Below are positions 1 through 11,209 of a stretch of DNA of 64,000 nt, one piece after another. The stretch comes from Gymnopus androsaceus JB14 (lineage: Eukaryota; Basidiomycota; Agaricomycetes; Agaricales; Omphalotaceae), in the NCBI GenBank assembly GCA_009733575.1, contig ML769432.1, positions 243,352 through 307,351 on the forward strand. Direction: 5' to 3'. The number at the start of each line of letters is the position of its first letter. Position 1 is the first letter of the stretch. The notes under the pieces were generated by a model. That model was not told where the DNA came from, ran no database searches, and was given only the letters and a program-made list of their open reading frames with translations. The translations under genes were made by a program, and so were the position numbers.

Positions 1-835
1 GCGACAGGCTGAAAGCTGGTCGTTTCCAGTTGTAAAAGGGGGACTCTTTTCTCTTTGGCGTAAGATATCACTGTCCGCATCAGCATCGTTCCTATTCCGC
101 GTTTTCGATATGCTGGTAGGACGAAAAGACGTCTGAGTTCACCAATCTTAAGTCCACCAATCTTTGATGAACAGTCTGCGATATTATCACTCGGCATCAG
201 TTTATCTGCACTGCGTTGCACTGAGTAGACGAAGGAAAATGACTTACCGAGAGCTACACATCCCACAACTTCATAACCACTCTCCGACGTCGCAGAGGGG
301 ACCTCCGCAACCCAGAAACATCTTATTGGATGTTCATTTTTTTGTTGTTTCCCAAAGGCAGACTCCGTACCTCTTGACACTAAAGAGTCGAGGTGGTAAA
401 AATAATAATGCGCAATGTCGGCCATGTCATCACGGAGGCCATCTTGATAGTAACCCAAAAATGTCGTTCGGATCCGGTAGTAAACAGACAGCATGAAGCC
501 GCAGGAAATCAGGACAACGATAAGGCCAAGTAGCCGAATGTCTCGCTGAGAGGAAAATAGGATTACTCCTCCTCCGGAAATCAATAAAACGTAGGTAACA
601 TAAATCGGGGTCCAATGTAAAAAAGCTTGTGTAATGGCAAAGTGTCCCGCTGAGTCAACTAAGGAGGGGGAGGGAACGTCAGCACTATAGGTGGAGAATA
701 AGTAACAGCGATCATCTTGCCTCCGTTTACTAGGCCAGTGTAGTATACGTTGAGGACCTGCAGAGCGTCACCGGAACAGAAAGGGCGTACGAGGACAGTA
801 TCTTCTGAGCTTAGAGAGTTCTTCTCGATATCCAT
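1..835 (-). CDS. GNAT-family N-acetyltransferase with N-terminal membrane segments (3' end cut by window edge)
   Basis: Probable acetyl-CoA-dependent N-acetyltransferase anchored in a membrane. Exons on the minus strand are 835-721, 658-248 and 175-1, continuing off the left edge. The start is ATG at 835 (MDIEKNSLSSED). The N-terminus reads VLVRPFCSGDALQV, a usual GNAT beta-1 region. Two hydrophobic stretches follow (around YVTYVLLISGGGVILF and LLGLIVVLISCGF), as in NAT8-like enzymes. The acetyl-CoA loop is GELRRLFVLPAYRKRGIG (R-x-x-G-x-G motif). Intron 1 (720-659) starts with GC, not GT; only this GC-AG splice keeps the frame, giving GLVNGVDSAGHF. Intron 2 (247-176) is GT-AG. The substrate cannot be told. 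Confidence 0.85.
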
Positions 836-1690
836 AATAAAGAGGGATTTAGAATGCGTTCATATGTCTGTAGGTCTCTGTCCCAGTTATAAGGCACTTA
901 TCCCAGTTAGGGTATGTACATACTACGTTTCAGGATAGCCTCCGTAACTGTGGAGGTGGATCTGAGTACCAAGTATGTATGTACTCCTTTTCTCTCAATT
1001 TATTTTTTGCAGACTAAGATATCGTCGCGAGTGTTCGACATTCGTATCCTAAGCGCCGAGCGTACCTAACTTAGATCGGTGATTATCGGGAAAGGCCACT
1101 CAGTATCCCATGAAAGGCAATACTGAGATTCACGAGCTGGCTCTGGCCGGTAAGACCGCGGCGTGCTACTATGTGAGCGGTACGCTCTTTGTTTCAGGGG
1201 ATAGCAAAGGTAGCGGTGGCGAGAAGAGCCTGAACGTTGAGGAAACCAGCAGAAACTCGGAACAATATACTAGGCAGATGGCGTATGAAGCTGGAGATCC
1301 AGTGAGAAATTTTATGTAGCTTTCATACCGCGTAGCTCAAGTCATTGAGTTTTAACTTTCTCGTCTGTGGTAAAACATCCAAAGATCTTGAATATACAAT
1401 TGTTTGATAGGAGATACTTATCAGGGATTGAGGTAAGTACCTTATCTGCGCCGAAGACCAAGTTCAACTTGAAAGCCTAATGTGCAAGTAAGTATGAAAT
1501 CGAGCTCTTTCAACTACTCGCTGTCATGCTGCAGGAAGAGCTAGAATATGGTCACTGAAAGGTACTAAATGGTGAATTCATTTGTTTGAGCAGCTGAGTG
1601 CTGAGCCCCATGTTTTCTAAGTTTGGGGAAAGCTTGGGGTCTCATCAATTTAACGTTGTTGCTCTCCTCCCTCCATTAAGGCACAACAAA
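836..1690. other. intergenic, no gene recognised
   Basis: Upstream of the divergent GNAT gene. Only short unsupported reading frames are present and no splice-linked coding pattern was found. A GNAT promoter must lie just right of 835, but no clear TATA box was identified. Confidence 0.5.
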
Positions 1691-1696
1691 GCCAAC

Positions 1697-2415
1697 CCCG
1701 CGTGGCAGTTCCCACAATCCAAACATAGTAATTTTGAGGCGCTTTTACTTCCTCAGCTCATATCTTCACTTCCAGTACATGTATTGCTAATTGCTGAACA
1801 AATTCTCTTTGGATACATCTCAGAATTATGCCCATTTTTTCTGAAGAATTTTGGATTCAATTTTTGGGATGAGTTTGAGTCTGTTTGACTTTTAGTACAT
1901 GCATATGGTTATCCTGCATGTACTGTACCATACTGAATTGTAGCAACCAAGGATGGAGCATTACATCTTTCAGTGGTATGGAGCTAGTAATTGGTGGGCT
2001 GTTACACATTACCAGACTCATATTAGGTGATCACACACCAGTGCAAAATGCAAGCCACTTTGTATGATACATCAGCAAAACCTGTATTTTTGCTGGAGGT
2101 CTCTAGAGATCTCTGGAGCTTGACAACTGTCAAAAAAAACTGTCAATTTTCTCCAGAGATCTCCAGAGGTCTCTGGAATAGGGTACCTTGCTCCAGAGAT
2201 GTCCCAAATGAATGGGTTTTCTCCAGCGAAAATACAGGTTTTGCTGATGACTTGCTGTGGGAATTAAAATGCAAAATACAGGTTTTGCTGATGCCATGTA
2301 TCCAAAAGGAATTTGTGCAGCAATTAGCAATACATGAGCTGGAAGTGAAGATATGAGGAAGTAAAAGTGCCTTAAAAATTACCATGTTTGGATTGTGGGA
2401 ACTGCCACGCAAGGT
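1697..2415. repeat. long inverted repeat (arms about 120 bp) around a MITE
   Basis: The stretch at about 1697-1826 returns as reverse complement at about 2297-2415 with roughly 90% match by eye; for example GCGTGGCAGTTCCCACAATC lies in the left arm and its complement in the right. The roughly 470-bp loop contains the MITE at 2070-2293. No flanking target duplication was identified, so this may be a foldback element or an inverted duplication. Confidence 0.7.
2070..2293. mobile_element. MITE of the CATCAGCAAAACCTGTA family, nested copies
   Basis: The left end CATCAGCAAAACCTGTA at 2070 pairs with its complement ending at 2249; the match extends about 28 bp into the element. A second right end of the same family stops at 2293, so one copy seems inserted in, or fused with, another. 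The inside is made of words such as CTCCAGAGATCT and CTCTGGAG that fold back on themselves around a CTGTCAAAAA core. Flanks of the inner copy (TA / AC) do not match. Confidence 0.75.
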
Positions 2416-2759
2416 AACAGGTTGGCAAGTGTCCATCCGAAATCAGCCTTAACCCAGGAATTTATTCCCCATCTGTAATTAGTACTTGCTAGCGGGCCGG
2501 GTAATAGAAGATTTTTTTCTAAGAAAAAACCCCCAAATAATACAAGTATTTACTCAAGCTGAATACAATAAGTACATACTTCAAGAATCAGCACCTCCTT
2601 CTGTTTTGGCCGTGTACAATGTAAGCATCGAAAGCTTGATGATGCTAGGTAAATGATATGTTCGATCTTTTCGAATTTCTGTAGTCGCGCTCAGTGCAGG
2701 ACCAGAGGTGGTCTGGAATATTCACACTTGGTATTACAAAAGCGCATTAAATTAAAAAC

Positions 2760-2833
2760 ATATAGCTTTCGATCAAGTGACCTCGGGGTCATAATACTAT
2801 GGGCCCCGCGCGCTACCACTGCGCCATGCTGCT
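2760..2833 (-). pseudogene. initiator-tRNA-Met-like sequence, 3' half degenerate
   Basis: On the minus strand the 5' part reads like a fungal initiator tRNA: AGCAGCATGGCGCAGTGG, then a CGGGG/CCCCG anticodon stem whose loop holds CAT followed by an apparent 8-nt intron after position 37. The T-loop ATCGAAA is present, but the T stem and the acceptor stem are not closed. It is most likely a tRNA pseudogene or the head of a tRNA-derived SINE. Confidence 0.5.
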
Positions 2834-3140
2834 CCGAAATGCCAGTTACTGTGAGCTATAGTATTCAGTACTGAACGCCGTTTGAGATTAATCCTCCAAT
2901 ACGCGTGTCAACCTGATAGACGGACTGAATGAAAGCTCCACAGATCGCGGCCAAAGTGAGCCTAGAGAATGAGCCGAGTTGTGGCTGGCTGCCAATGCCA
3001 TGCCGTGACGACATCGGTCACGGTTAAGGGTTACCGATTACCACAACGTCGCAAACGCGGAATTATTTTCGGTTGCTTCCAACGACCACAGCAAGAGTCG
3101 TCTTTACTTTGGCTCGACATTCCTACCTAGTTAAAACGCG

Positions 3141-5831
3141 ATGTCTCACCGGCGCACCTCGAGCGCCTCGCCATGGGCGGTCCAAAATATTCAACGCCGA
3201 GTGCAGCAGAGAAGATGGCGTCCTTTTTTGCTTTGGCTGCTCTTAGGATCGTTCATCTTTGGTATATTTCGCGCAGGACTTCGCGCGGGCTCTCCTTCTC
3301 CCAATCTTTACTCCTCTTCGTCCTCTCCATCCTCCTCCTCGCCTTCCACACTTTCTTTCGCCTCTCACCCAATAACCCTCCTCATGTCCGAAGCCGAATC
3401 CAGGTTTCGTGCAAAGGTCGAGAGGCAGTCCCAATCACTCGACGAAGCCATGGCAGAATACACAAGGCGCTATGGTATGCCACCACCAAAGGGCTTTGAT
3501 CGTTGGTGGGAATTTGCGCAGAAATGGGAAGTGGTTATGATAGACGAATACGACGGGATGATGCGCGATTTGCAGCCATTCTACGACATGCGTGGCCATT
3601 CCGAACTAGACGACTTTGAGGAACACGCTGTCCTAGAAGACGGAAAAGATAAAAATGGCTGGGTTTTAGGCGGAGGCGCTGAACTGCGCAGAAGAATAGC
3701 AGAAGTCGCCGGTGTATCTTCAATTGACCTGGTCAGAGTGCGAGACGGAGTTCCAAGCACGGTCAGTATCAACAAGGATGGATTTGTCGACGACGAAGTC
3801 AGTGCACGCGCGAAAGGTTTGAAGAGTATGTTGGGCAAGTTCGTGAAAGAGCTACCGGACATGGACTTTCCTGTCAATGCAAAAGCCGAGGGGAGAGTAA
3901 TTGTCCCTTGGGAGAAGAGAGATACCCACATGAATCATACCCATGTTTCCGGTGAGTTTATTTTTCGCACATAATGCTATTTTACTAACTAACGAATTAC
4001 CAGATATCTCGGACCCAGCGTACTCTTCCAACGACACCCTCCACCCTCTTGCCTCGTTCCGACCCGACTGGCGGGGCGAAGGAAACGTATGGGACGCTTG
4101 GCGTCGTACTTGCCCGCCCAATTCAACTGCTCGGAAAATGTTCAGCTCCATTCGCAGTGCCATGATTGACACGACAACCCTGGCAAAATCCTCAGCGAAT
4201 GCATTCACCTTTTCACCGACAAATGCGTATTACAATCTGTCATTCTGTGACGAGCCATATCTACACTATACGCAGGGTCATTTCTTCAGTGACTGGAGAA
4301 CGATTGGAGAATTATATCCTGTGATGAGTCCTGCGAGGGCTCGTGGATTTGGAGATATCAAGGTCGGTCTTGTTTTCGTTTTTAATTCTCTATCTAACGT
4401 CTTTCAATACGTAGATTCCCTCGCATTATTACTACGGTTCGACTGACCGATACACCTACGGCTGGGACGAAGTCAACCTCGAATTGAAGGAGACTGATCG
4501 CGGTGAAGTCCCGTGGGGGGAAGAGGGCGGAGATGATAGGGATTTAGGTGGGGTTTCGCCTCTTCTCTGTCAAAATTGTAATTGCTGAAACATTTTTTCA
4601 TTTTCTTCTCCAGCTATCGACTCGTCCTTTGATGGCCACCTTAACACCCTCCATCCGCCAACGAATAAGAAGACCGGACAACCGGGGAAAATCAATAAGG
4701 TGTGTACATCGAACTCAGCCTCATGATACGAGTACATGCGTTGACTCGCTCTCCTCCTTTCTGCCTTTTTCCATACACGCTCATAGATCTTTTGGCGCGG
4801 TGCCACTACTGGTGGCGGGAACGAACCCCCGGGCTTTTCCCCCTTGTACCAGCGTCATCGGGCAGTGCGGATGACAGGCTGGGATGTTGCAGGGGACGTA
4901 GATATCTGGGTTCCGAGCAGCGAGGATGGGAAAGGCATGTCGATTAATGCCTGATTTCAGTGCTGTACCGAAACTGACCAACAACCTCCCGCAGAAGCCT
5001 CTTCTCGAAGCCAAATCAACGCCAAACCCAACCCTCCACTCTCGCATCACCGCCTCCCCCTTTCTGACCTCAACCATGCCATTATGGATGTCGCATTCGT
5101 CAAGGCGACCAACCCAGACCAGTACCCTGGAGGGTTGGCAAAATTGATGGAAGAGCACCGATTCGCTGGCTCAGTTTATCTCGGAGGCCATTGGCAATAC
5201 AAGTACCTCCTCGACCTTGACGGAATGTCATACTCGGGTCGGTTCATGTCGTTCCTCGCATCTGATAGTGTTCCGGTGAAGAGCACGGTTTATGAAGAGT
5301 TTTTCAGCGAGTGGATTGAACCTTGGTGAGCAGCTGTTTTCTTTGGTTTCCTTCATTCATACGTTTAACTAACTTCAACTTAGGTTACACTACATCCCTC
5401 TTTCTGCGTCCTACGATGAGATCTACAATATCTATGCGTATTTCTCGGGTATACCGGCTGAGGTGGTAGAGCGTACATATGGTAAGCCCCCTAACCCATC
5501 CTTTCGGATCTCCTCTTTCCATTCTCATACCAATTTCATCTCCACAGGGAATGACTCAACAATCGCTGAGTTCAAGCGTGTACAAGCGATACCCGGTGCT
5601 CCTGACGGCGATGCCCGTCTGAGGCGTATAGCCCGTGCAGGGAAGCAATGGAAGAGGACAATAGGCAGAACGTTGGATATGGAGGGTAAGTTACCGCCAA
5701 GAGTTAATTTATCTCATTTCTGTATCTGACTTATTTCTTGTTTATTCTTAACAGCCTACGTCTACCGCCTCGCCCTCGAATGGGCACGGTTGTGTTCGGA
5801 TGATCGGGAGGCGATGAGTATGCGGGTGTAG
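3141..5831 (+). CDS. Glycosyltransferase family 90 / CAP10-like protein
   Basis: Predicted Golgi type II membrane glycosyltransferase (GT90; CAP10 homologues in Cryptococcus act in capsule xylosylation). Nine exons: 3141-3951, 4004-4362, 4415-4547, 4614-4699, 4787-4897, 4961-5325, 5384-5481, 5548-5685, 5755-5831; total 2178 nt, 725 aa. A single hydrophobic segment (about residues 28-43, FLLWLLLGSFIFGIF) follows a basic N-terminus, then a Ser/Pro-rich stalk. Family landmarks are PPPKGFDRWWEFAQKW, FWRGATTGGGNEPPGF, YLLDLDGMSYSGRFMSFLAS and the end YVYRLALEWARLCSDDREAM. The 4898-4960 intron is inferred because the open frame would hit TGA at about 4950; its position is less certain than the others. 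The exact sugar donor and acceptor are unknown. Confidence 0.9.
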
Positions 5832-6813
5832 GTGTTACGCGCGCGGATGAAGGAACGTCGGATAAGGGCTCGGAGCGCGTTCCCTTTCAAAATTTTCATC
5901 CCCGAATTGAAGGAAGTGACGAGGAGAGGCGGGACGACCGCGAACAGCGACGGGAACTTGGCTGTCACGAAAGCGAACATCGGCGCAGAGGAGCAGAGTG
6001 GGGCAAGTAGACGTGGACATGCAGTCGAAGGAGGGGAGCCCGTGGAGGGTGGTATTGAACGCTCTCAGAAAGAAGGAAGGAAGGAAGGAAGGAAAGGAAA
6101 CCAGTGTCACTCTATCTTGATTCGCTGGTTCTGTTTCGCTGCATTGCATAACAAAAAAACCTCGGACGAATAACTTAATTGTTACATATCGACTTGCTAT
6201 CCATTCGGCGCTCGACGCGTATACGTTTTGTGTATTTTCGTTATCAACTTTTCTACCTGCTTATTTTATATACCTACATACTGATATAGATGATACATAC
6301 TAGATCATTGGGAGCTTTTGTATTCATACCATATAATTCGATGCTCTCGTATTTCAAGCTCCCTTTATCGTGTTTGGTGTATTGAACAACTATTAAACTA
6401 TCGACTTCACTGAGACTTCTCCGTTTCCAGGTTCCGGTTCCTTGGTGCATCTACGCGTTCAAAAAGTCGATAAATCTAATTGCTGAAGCTACGCGAGCTT
6501 GCAAACGACTGTTACTAGATGTACATACAGGATGACGTCAGTTATCCTTTAAGGCAACTTTAAATTTAAGGGCCGACACTTGACTGTTGCGCCCATCTCG
6601 CTATACGAGAATAATCCTTGGATCTAGGACTCAGCATACGCATACGCGTACAAAATATTCTGGTCTGGATGCTCAGTGACTGAACAATGTAGAACAATGA
6701 ACAATGAAGTCAGATTTCCCGAAAAGGAAGGGCGGCGTTCGGCGTTTGAACCTTAAGAACAATAACGCTTTTTCTTTTTTTTCTTTCGAACAACAATGGG
6801 CCTCGAACTATAG
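5832..6813. other. intergenic, includes (AAGG)5 microsatellite
   Basis: No gene recognised. A short AAGG tract lies at 6073-6092. The stretch serves as the 3' region of the GT90 gene and the promoter region of the AA9 gene. Confidence 0.6.
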
Positions 6814-6822
6814 TATAAAAGG
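6814..6822 (+). promoter_or_regulatory. TATA box of the AA9 gene
   Basis: TATAAAAGG lies 147 bp upstream of the AA9 start codon and is followed by a CT-rich tract (about 6848-6880), the usual layout of a strongly transcribed fungal promoter. Confidence 0.6.
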
Positions 6823-6960
6823 ACTATTGAGTTTGGCTTTGGGGGACCATCTTTTTCTTTCTTTTTTTCTCTCTTACGACCACGAACGACGTGAACGACG
6901 TCTCTCGCTACTCTTCGCTGCGCGAATAATCCAACGCCTCATTCATCCATACACACTAAG

Positions 6961-8095
6961 ATGTTCTCCCTCATCCTCCTCTCGTTAACCCTCTCGTCCT
7001 TCCAGCTTGAGTTGGTCTCCGCCCACGGCTGGCTAAACGACGTTGTCATCGCCGGCACCCAAACCATAGTCGGGAACGTCCCCAACGCTAGTCCAACTGG
7101 AAGCGCTATCCGACAGATCGATAGTGTCGATCCTGTTAAAGGGGCAAACAATCCTTTCCTCGCTTGTGGCCAGAATGCTCAGGTAGCTTCTGATATTGCG
7201 ACAGCTAACCCCGGCGATGAGGTCCAGTTGTAAGTAAAATGGTGTTGATTCCTATCTTTCATTTAAGTAACCTTTTCGTCAGTACGTGGGTCAACGGTTT
7301 GCAAGGGCCATGGGTTCATAATGTAGGTCCGATGCAAACCTACATGGCCTCCTGCGGCTCCCAACCCTGCAACTCCACCTCCTTCAACGCCACCTCCGCT
7401 TCTTGGTTCAAAATCCAAGAACAAGGTCGTGTCCCAGGAAGCACTGACAACACTTGGTTCATGTCTTTCATGAATTCCGGTGCTCCAGCCAACGTCACCA
7501 TCCCTTCGAACATCGCACCAGGGAATTATATCATCCGACATGAGCTCATTGCATTGCAGATCGCGCAAACGGAGGGAGGCGCAGAATGGTACCCTACATG
7601 TGCCCAAATTAGTATTGGGGGAAATGGGACTGGTGCGCCGTTGGAAAATGAGACGGTGACGCTTCCTGGAGCGTATAGCGATACTGATCCGGGTATTCTT
7701 ATCGATGTACGTGTCTTGTTACTGCTTTTACTGCTCTGATATATCTGCTAATTGTCACCTCTGATTCTATATAGGTCTACAACAATGTTACTGCGACATA
7801 CGTCTTCCCTGGTCCTGCTGTAGCTGCGTTTGTCTCTGGTAACACCACATCGACCAACACCTCCTCTGCAACCGCTGATTCCGATACCGACTCGACGTCC
7901 ACCTCTTCTTCTGGCACTACCACTGCCACCACGAGCGGTTCCTCTGGCTCGTGCATGAAGAAGAAGCGTCAAGTTGAGGTAGCCGATAATATGAGTGCCA
8001 GAGACTCTTCCAGAGTTCGTCCTCGTCATCCTAGCCCCATGATGCACCGCCCGCGTAACCTCAGTAGGGTTATGAAGGGTTTGGTTTCTCAGTGA
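6961..8095 (+). CDS. AA9 lytic polysaccharide monooxygenase (former GH61)
   Basis: Secreted copper enzyme expected to cleave cellulose or hemicellulose oxidatively. Exons 6961-7229, 7283-7706, 7775-8095; 337 aa. The signal peptide (about residues 1-21) ends right before HGWLND, so His22 becomes the N-terminal copper-brace histidine. The second copper histidine is His102 in WVHNVGPMQTYMA. The axial tyrosine is Tyr193 in GGAEWYPTCAQI. WFKI and TIPSNIAPGNYIIRHE are further AA9 landmarks. The catalytic domain ends near PGILIDVYNNVTATYVFPGP; a Ser/Thr-rich tail with a basic KKKRQ patch follows and there is no CBM1. Two second-sphere residues differ from the usual pattern: IALH is IALQ (Gln182) and GAQ is GAE (Glu191). 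Confidence 0.92.
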
Positions 8096-8475
8096 ATGTT
8101 GATCGAGAGCGAACGGGAGTGGATCTTGTTCAAGGTGATTAGCTCGCGTCGTCGTCTTTTTGGTTAGTACATGTCGTTCATGATCACATTTGGAAGACGT
8201 AGATCGTCTTTGACATTTACGCTGGTACACGACGATATTCACGACTCACTAGCTGTATCAATAGCAAATAGCATTAATACTACATTTACATTACTTTTGT
8301 AATATGGAATGTACAATCGTTCTTTTCTTATTCTTCTCCCTGAAATTTGGTCTAAACTAAACCCAGTGTTGTTGGACGATATTTGAAGGTTAGGCGAGCG
8401 TCAACTCGAGAGGCCTGAGATTACTATCCAGTCTGACATGAGAACGTGTCGCAACCAGGTCTCATCAGTACCACC

Positions 8476-9300
8476 ATGATCCCACCTTCCTGGACCTGGA
8501 CCAAATTCATCTCAATTATCCACCGTACAGTCACTGTGTACACTATAATTGCGACTCAGATTGTCGTCGCTTTCATTCCTCTGATTTCTCAGATCTATCC
8601 TTCCCTCGTATCTCAATATATTGAGAAGCTACTCGAAAATCATATCCATGCTGTGAGCTACTACGCCGCAGTCGGTGTTCTTTCCTGGACACTTATGGTA
8701 GCAATTTGCTGCATTGTTCTTTTGCTTGTCTGGATCTGCCTTCGCTTGATGATGCTTTTCAAGCCTGAATTCAGATCACAGGTCGAGGAACATCAAGCTA
8801 GAGAGACGCTGCCGCAGAGGAGCATACTTCTCAGACTTGCTCAGTCGCGTAGTGTGTGGCTCGGTCTTCTTCTTGACCTTGGCGTGGTCGCTATTGATTC
8901 AACGCTCAACTGGCAAATGGGAACATCTCCGGAGCCCAACACCTTTGCTGCAAGAGCTGTATTTGCTCGTCTGCGATACACCTACCGACAAGCAGCATTT
9001 ATAGCAGTCATGTTTTTTGACATGATCCTTATTGTTACCTGCATAAAGTCATTGATTGGCAAATTATGTTGGGCTCTTTCTGGTAACCCCGAGCTCGCTC
9101 CTTTAATTGCGGACACTGTAGAGTCCCAGTCTGAAAGCTCTCCAACTGCAAGACCAGCAAATGAATTCTTAGTGGAATTTGCAGCAGGAGGGCTGTATTG
9201 GGTGTTGAGAGACGTTAAATTCGACAGCGACAAGCAGAGCGAAGAAATAGTAGCGTTGGATATGGTGGTTGAGAAGCCTCTTGAGGTGAAAAGCTTATAG
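8476..9300 (+). CDS. Multi-pass membrane protein of unknown function
   Basis: Single open frame of 274 aa from ATG 8476 (ACCACCATG context). The frame is open back to 8437, but without an in-frame ATG. Hydrophobic segments lie near TVYTIIATQIVVAFIPLI, LMVAICCIVLLLVWICL and AAFIAVMFFDMILIVTCI. The C-terminal roughly 90 residues are polar, with acidic and lysine-rich patches, and are probably cytosolic. I do not recognise the family. It lies convergent with the methyltransferase gene; the stop codons are only about 65 bp apart. Confidence 0.6.
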   Translation: MIPPSWTWTKFISIIHRTVTVYTIIATQIVVAFIPLISQIYPSLVSQYIEKLLENHIHAVSYYAAVGVLSWTLMVAICCIVLLLVWICLRLMMLFKPEFRSQVEEHQARETLPQRSILLRLAQSRSVWLGLLLDLGVVAIDSTLNWQMGTSPEPNTFAARAVFARLRYTYRQAAFIAVMFFDMILIVTCIKSLIGKLCWALSGNPELAPLIADTVESQSESSPTARPANEFLVEFAAGGLYWVLRDVKFDSDKQSEEIVALDMVVEKPLEVKSL

Positions 9301-9364
9301 AGTAGAAGTTATTTCAGTATGTACCTCCACCGACCAAATGATGGCGATGGTGTCTGTCCTCTAC

Positions 9365-11209
9365 TTAGATCTTCTTCCTCGCAGTCCAAAACGCAGTCCG
9401 ATAAGTATACCCCAACATCCCTTGAGAGTTAGTAGTATAAGTTGCGTCGATAGTACGTTCGTTCTGGTTTTATTTTCACCATGCATGACCCCAAAATGAC
9501 GATTCATATACTCACCTCAATCTCAAACCCGACCATCTTTGCAAGCTCCTTCACCTCCACCAGGTCCAATTCAACCGATGGATCGTTGGTATTGTTGTTT
9601 TCCCAATGCCATAGGAGAGGACCTGTTGATAATTCTCTCAATTTCTTACAGATTTCATTCAAAATTCTACCAACCACTAAGGAGTGGGGGCGTGAGTATT
9701 AGAAGGGTTGGAGACGAGAAGGAGAGGAATGCGCACAGATTGATCCAAACACCCCCAGGCGCCAGGATTGCATGGATGATTCGAAGGTAATTCACGATGT
9801 TTTTCGCCTATAAAAGAGCCATAGAGCTATTTGAGGAGAAAGTCGAGGAGCCAAAAAAAATGTGCACACATACGGTATCGATAAAGAAACATGTCATTAT
9901 GGCATCCCATACTCCAGCCTGTGGTTCGTTGGCATCGGATTCACCACCATAAATTTCCTCAAAATCGCCTACGTTGCGAAAATGCACTGTCAGCATGAGC
10001 ACGAAGGAATAACCACACTCCGAATAGAATTCATTTCTGTGCGGTCAATGATACACTTACCAGCAACTAGCGAAAACGCAGACCCTGGTGGTAGGGTCGG
10101 TTCTACATCAGGAATCGTCACCGCGCGCAGCATCGACGCTCGGTCGGTAATGTTGGAGAAGGAATGCACGTAAGGGTATATAGTGTGCATATCGGGGCGG
10201 TCAGTTCTGGAGAGATTGAGGTAAGGAACGGCGAATGCAAGAGAAAGAGAGTCATTACACATACTTGTTTAGGATCAAAAATGACGCTAACAGCATATAA
10301 TGCGAGAATTCGTTTCCTTGGCATGCGAACCCTGGTTCCCGTTAATGGCTGAAACGGAACAAGATTGACGAGAACAGACCAAGACTAGCAACATCATACG
10401 CGAGTCTACCTAGTCCCGCACCGGGAACTAGGACGCGAAAGTTTCTCCTGGGACGGGCTTCAGTAGAGGTACGAAACGTCATTGGAAAGGCATACATACC
10501 TCTCCTCCTTCGGAATATCCGAAAAATGGGCCAGCAGTGCATCCTTCATCGGACCATAGCTTGCCTCTCGTTCTTCTTTTCCCTCTGCACTCCAATCCCG
10601 AACAAATTGCTTCAACGTGCTCCTTAGCTTATCCATGTCGAATTCAGTAGGTTTGTATTGCTTTGGTGAGGAGTGAGAGTGAGGCTGCGAATGAGTGTGT
10701 GAATGAGAATGTGAGTGAGTGCGAGAGCCCGATGAATGTGAATGAGACTGGGAGGAATGTTCTCCGCTGCCAACTGTAATTTGAAGATGTGAGTGGAAGG
10801 GTGAAGGAAAACTCTGGATAAGATACGTACTACTTGAGGGCTCAGGGTTATCTGCCTCGTCTTCTTCCTCGGGCATATGATCATCCTCACCCTCGTCCTC
10901 TGCTCCAAAAATTTCCGGATCGACGACGATCTTGCTCAGAAACACCTCGTTCGCCAATATGGCCTTATCCACCTCATCCAACTTCTGTTTATATCCCAGC
11001 CTTTCGAGCAGATCTTGATCTGCTTTGGGAAGGGTGAAGAGGTCTTTTCGGCGCCGATTGTTGGCGGCAAGATGATAGGGAACATATTTTCGAAAGGTTG
11101 TCACCACGTTGGCAAAATGTCGTTGTTCTGAAGCCAAGAATGATCAATCAAGATCGAAGCAAGCAAAGGAATTAGTACCTTCTTCGATGTCCGCGTCAGA
11201 GATAGGCAT
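9365..11209 (-). CDS. Carnosine N-methyltransferase-like protein (N2227 domain)
   Basis: SAM-dependent methyltransferase of the N2227/CARNMT1 family (yeast YNL092W type), which methylates carnosine-like histidine substrates. Ten exons, minus strand: 11209-11179, 11127-10831, 10773-10500, 10447-10380, 10331-10265, 10206-10061, 9968-9874, 9807-9737, 9636-9516, 9463-9365; 422 aa. Landmarks: [18 protein letters not shown], the SAM loop [56 protein letters not shown] and [10 protein letters not shown] Ser/His-rich low-complexity insert (about residues 113-146) precedes the core. The acceptor for the 9636 exon is the least certain: the version used keeps the frame but adds four residues before GPLLWHWEN. 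Confidence 0.87.

Noticed and set aside
3243..3434. Minus-strand frame across the GT90 N-terminus
   Set aside because: It is the shadow of the Ser/Pro-rich coding strand, with a repetitive Arg/Gly composition and no family signal.
8446..8475. Upstream extension of the small membrane-protein frame starting MSQPGL
   Set aside because: The first codon is GTG and there is no in-frame ATG; the ATG at 8476 has a better context, so the gene is started there.
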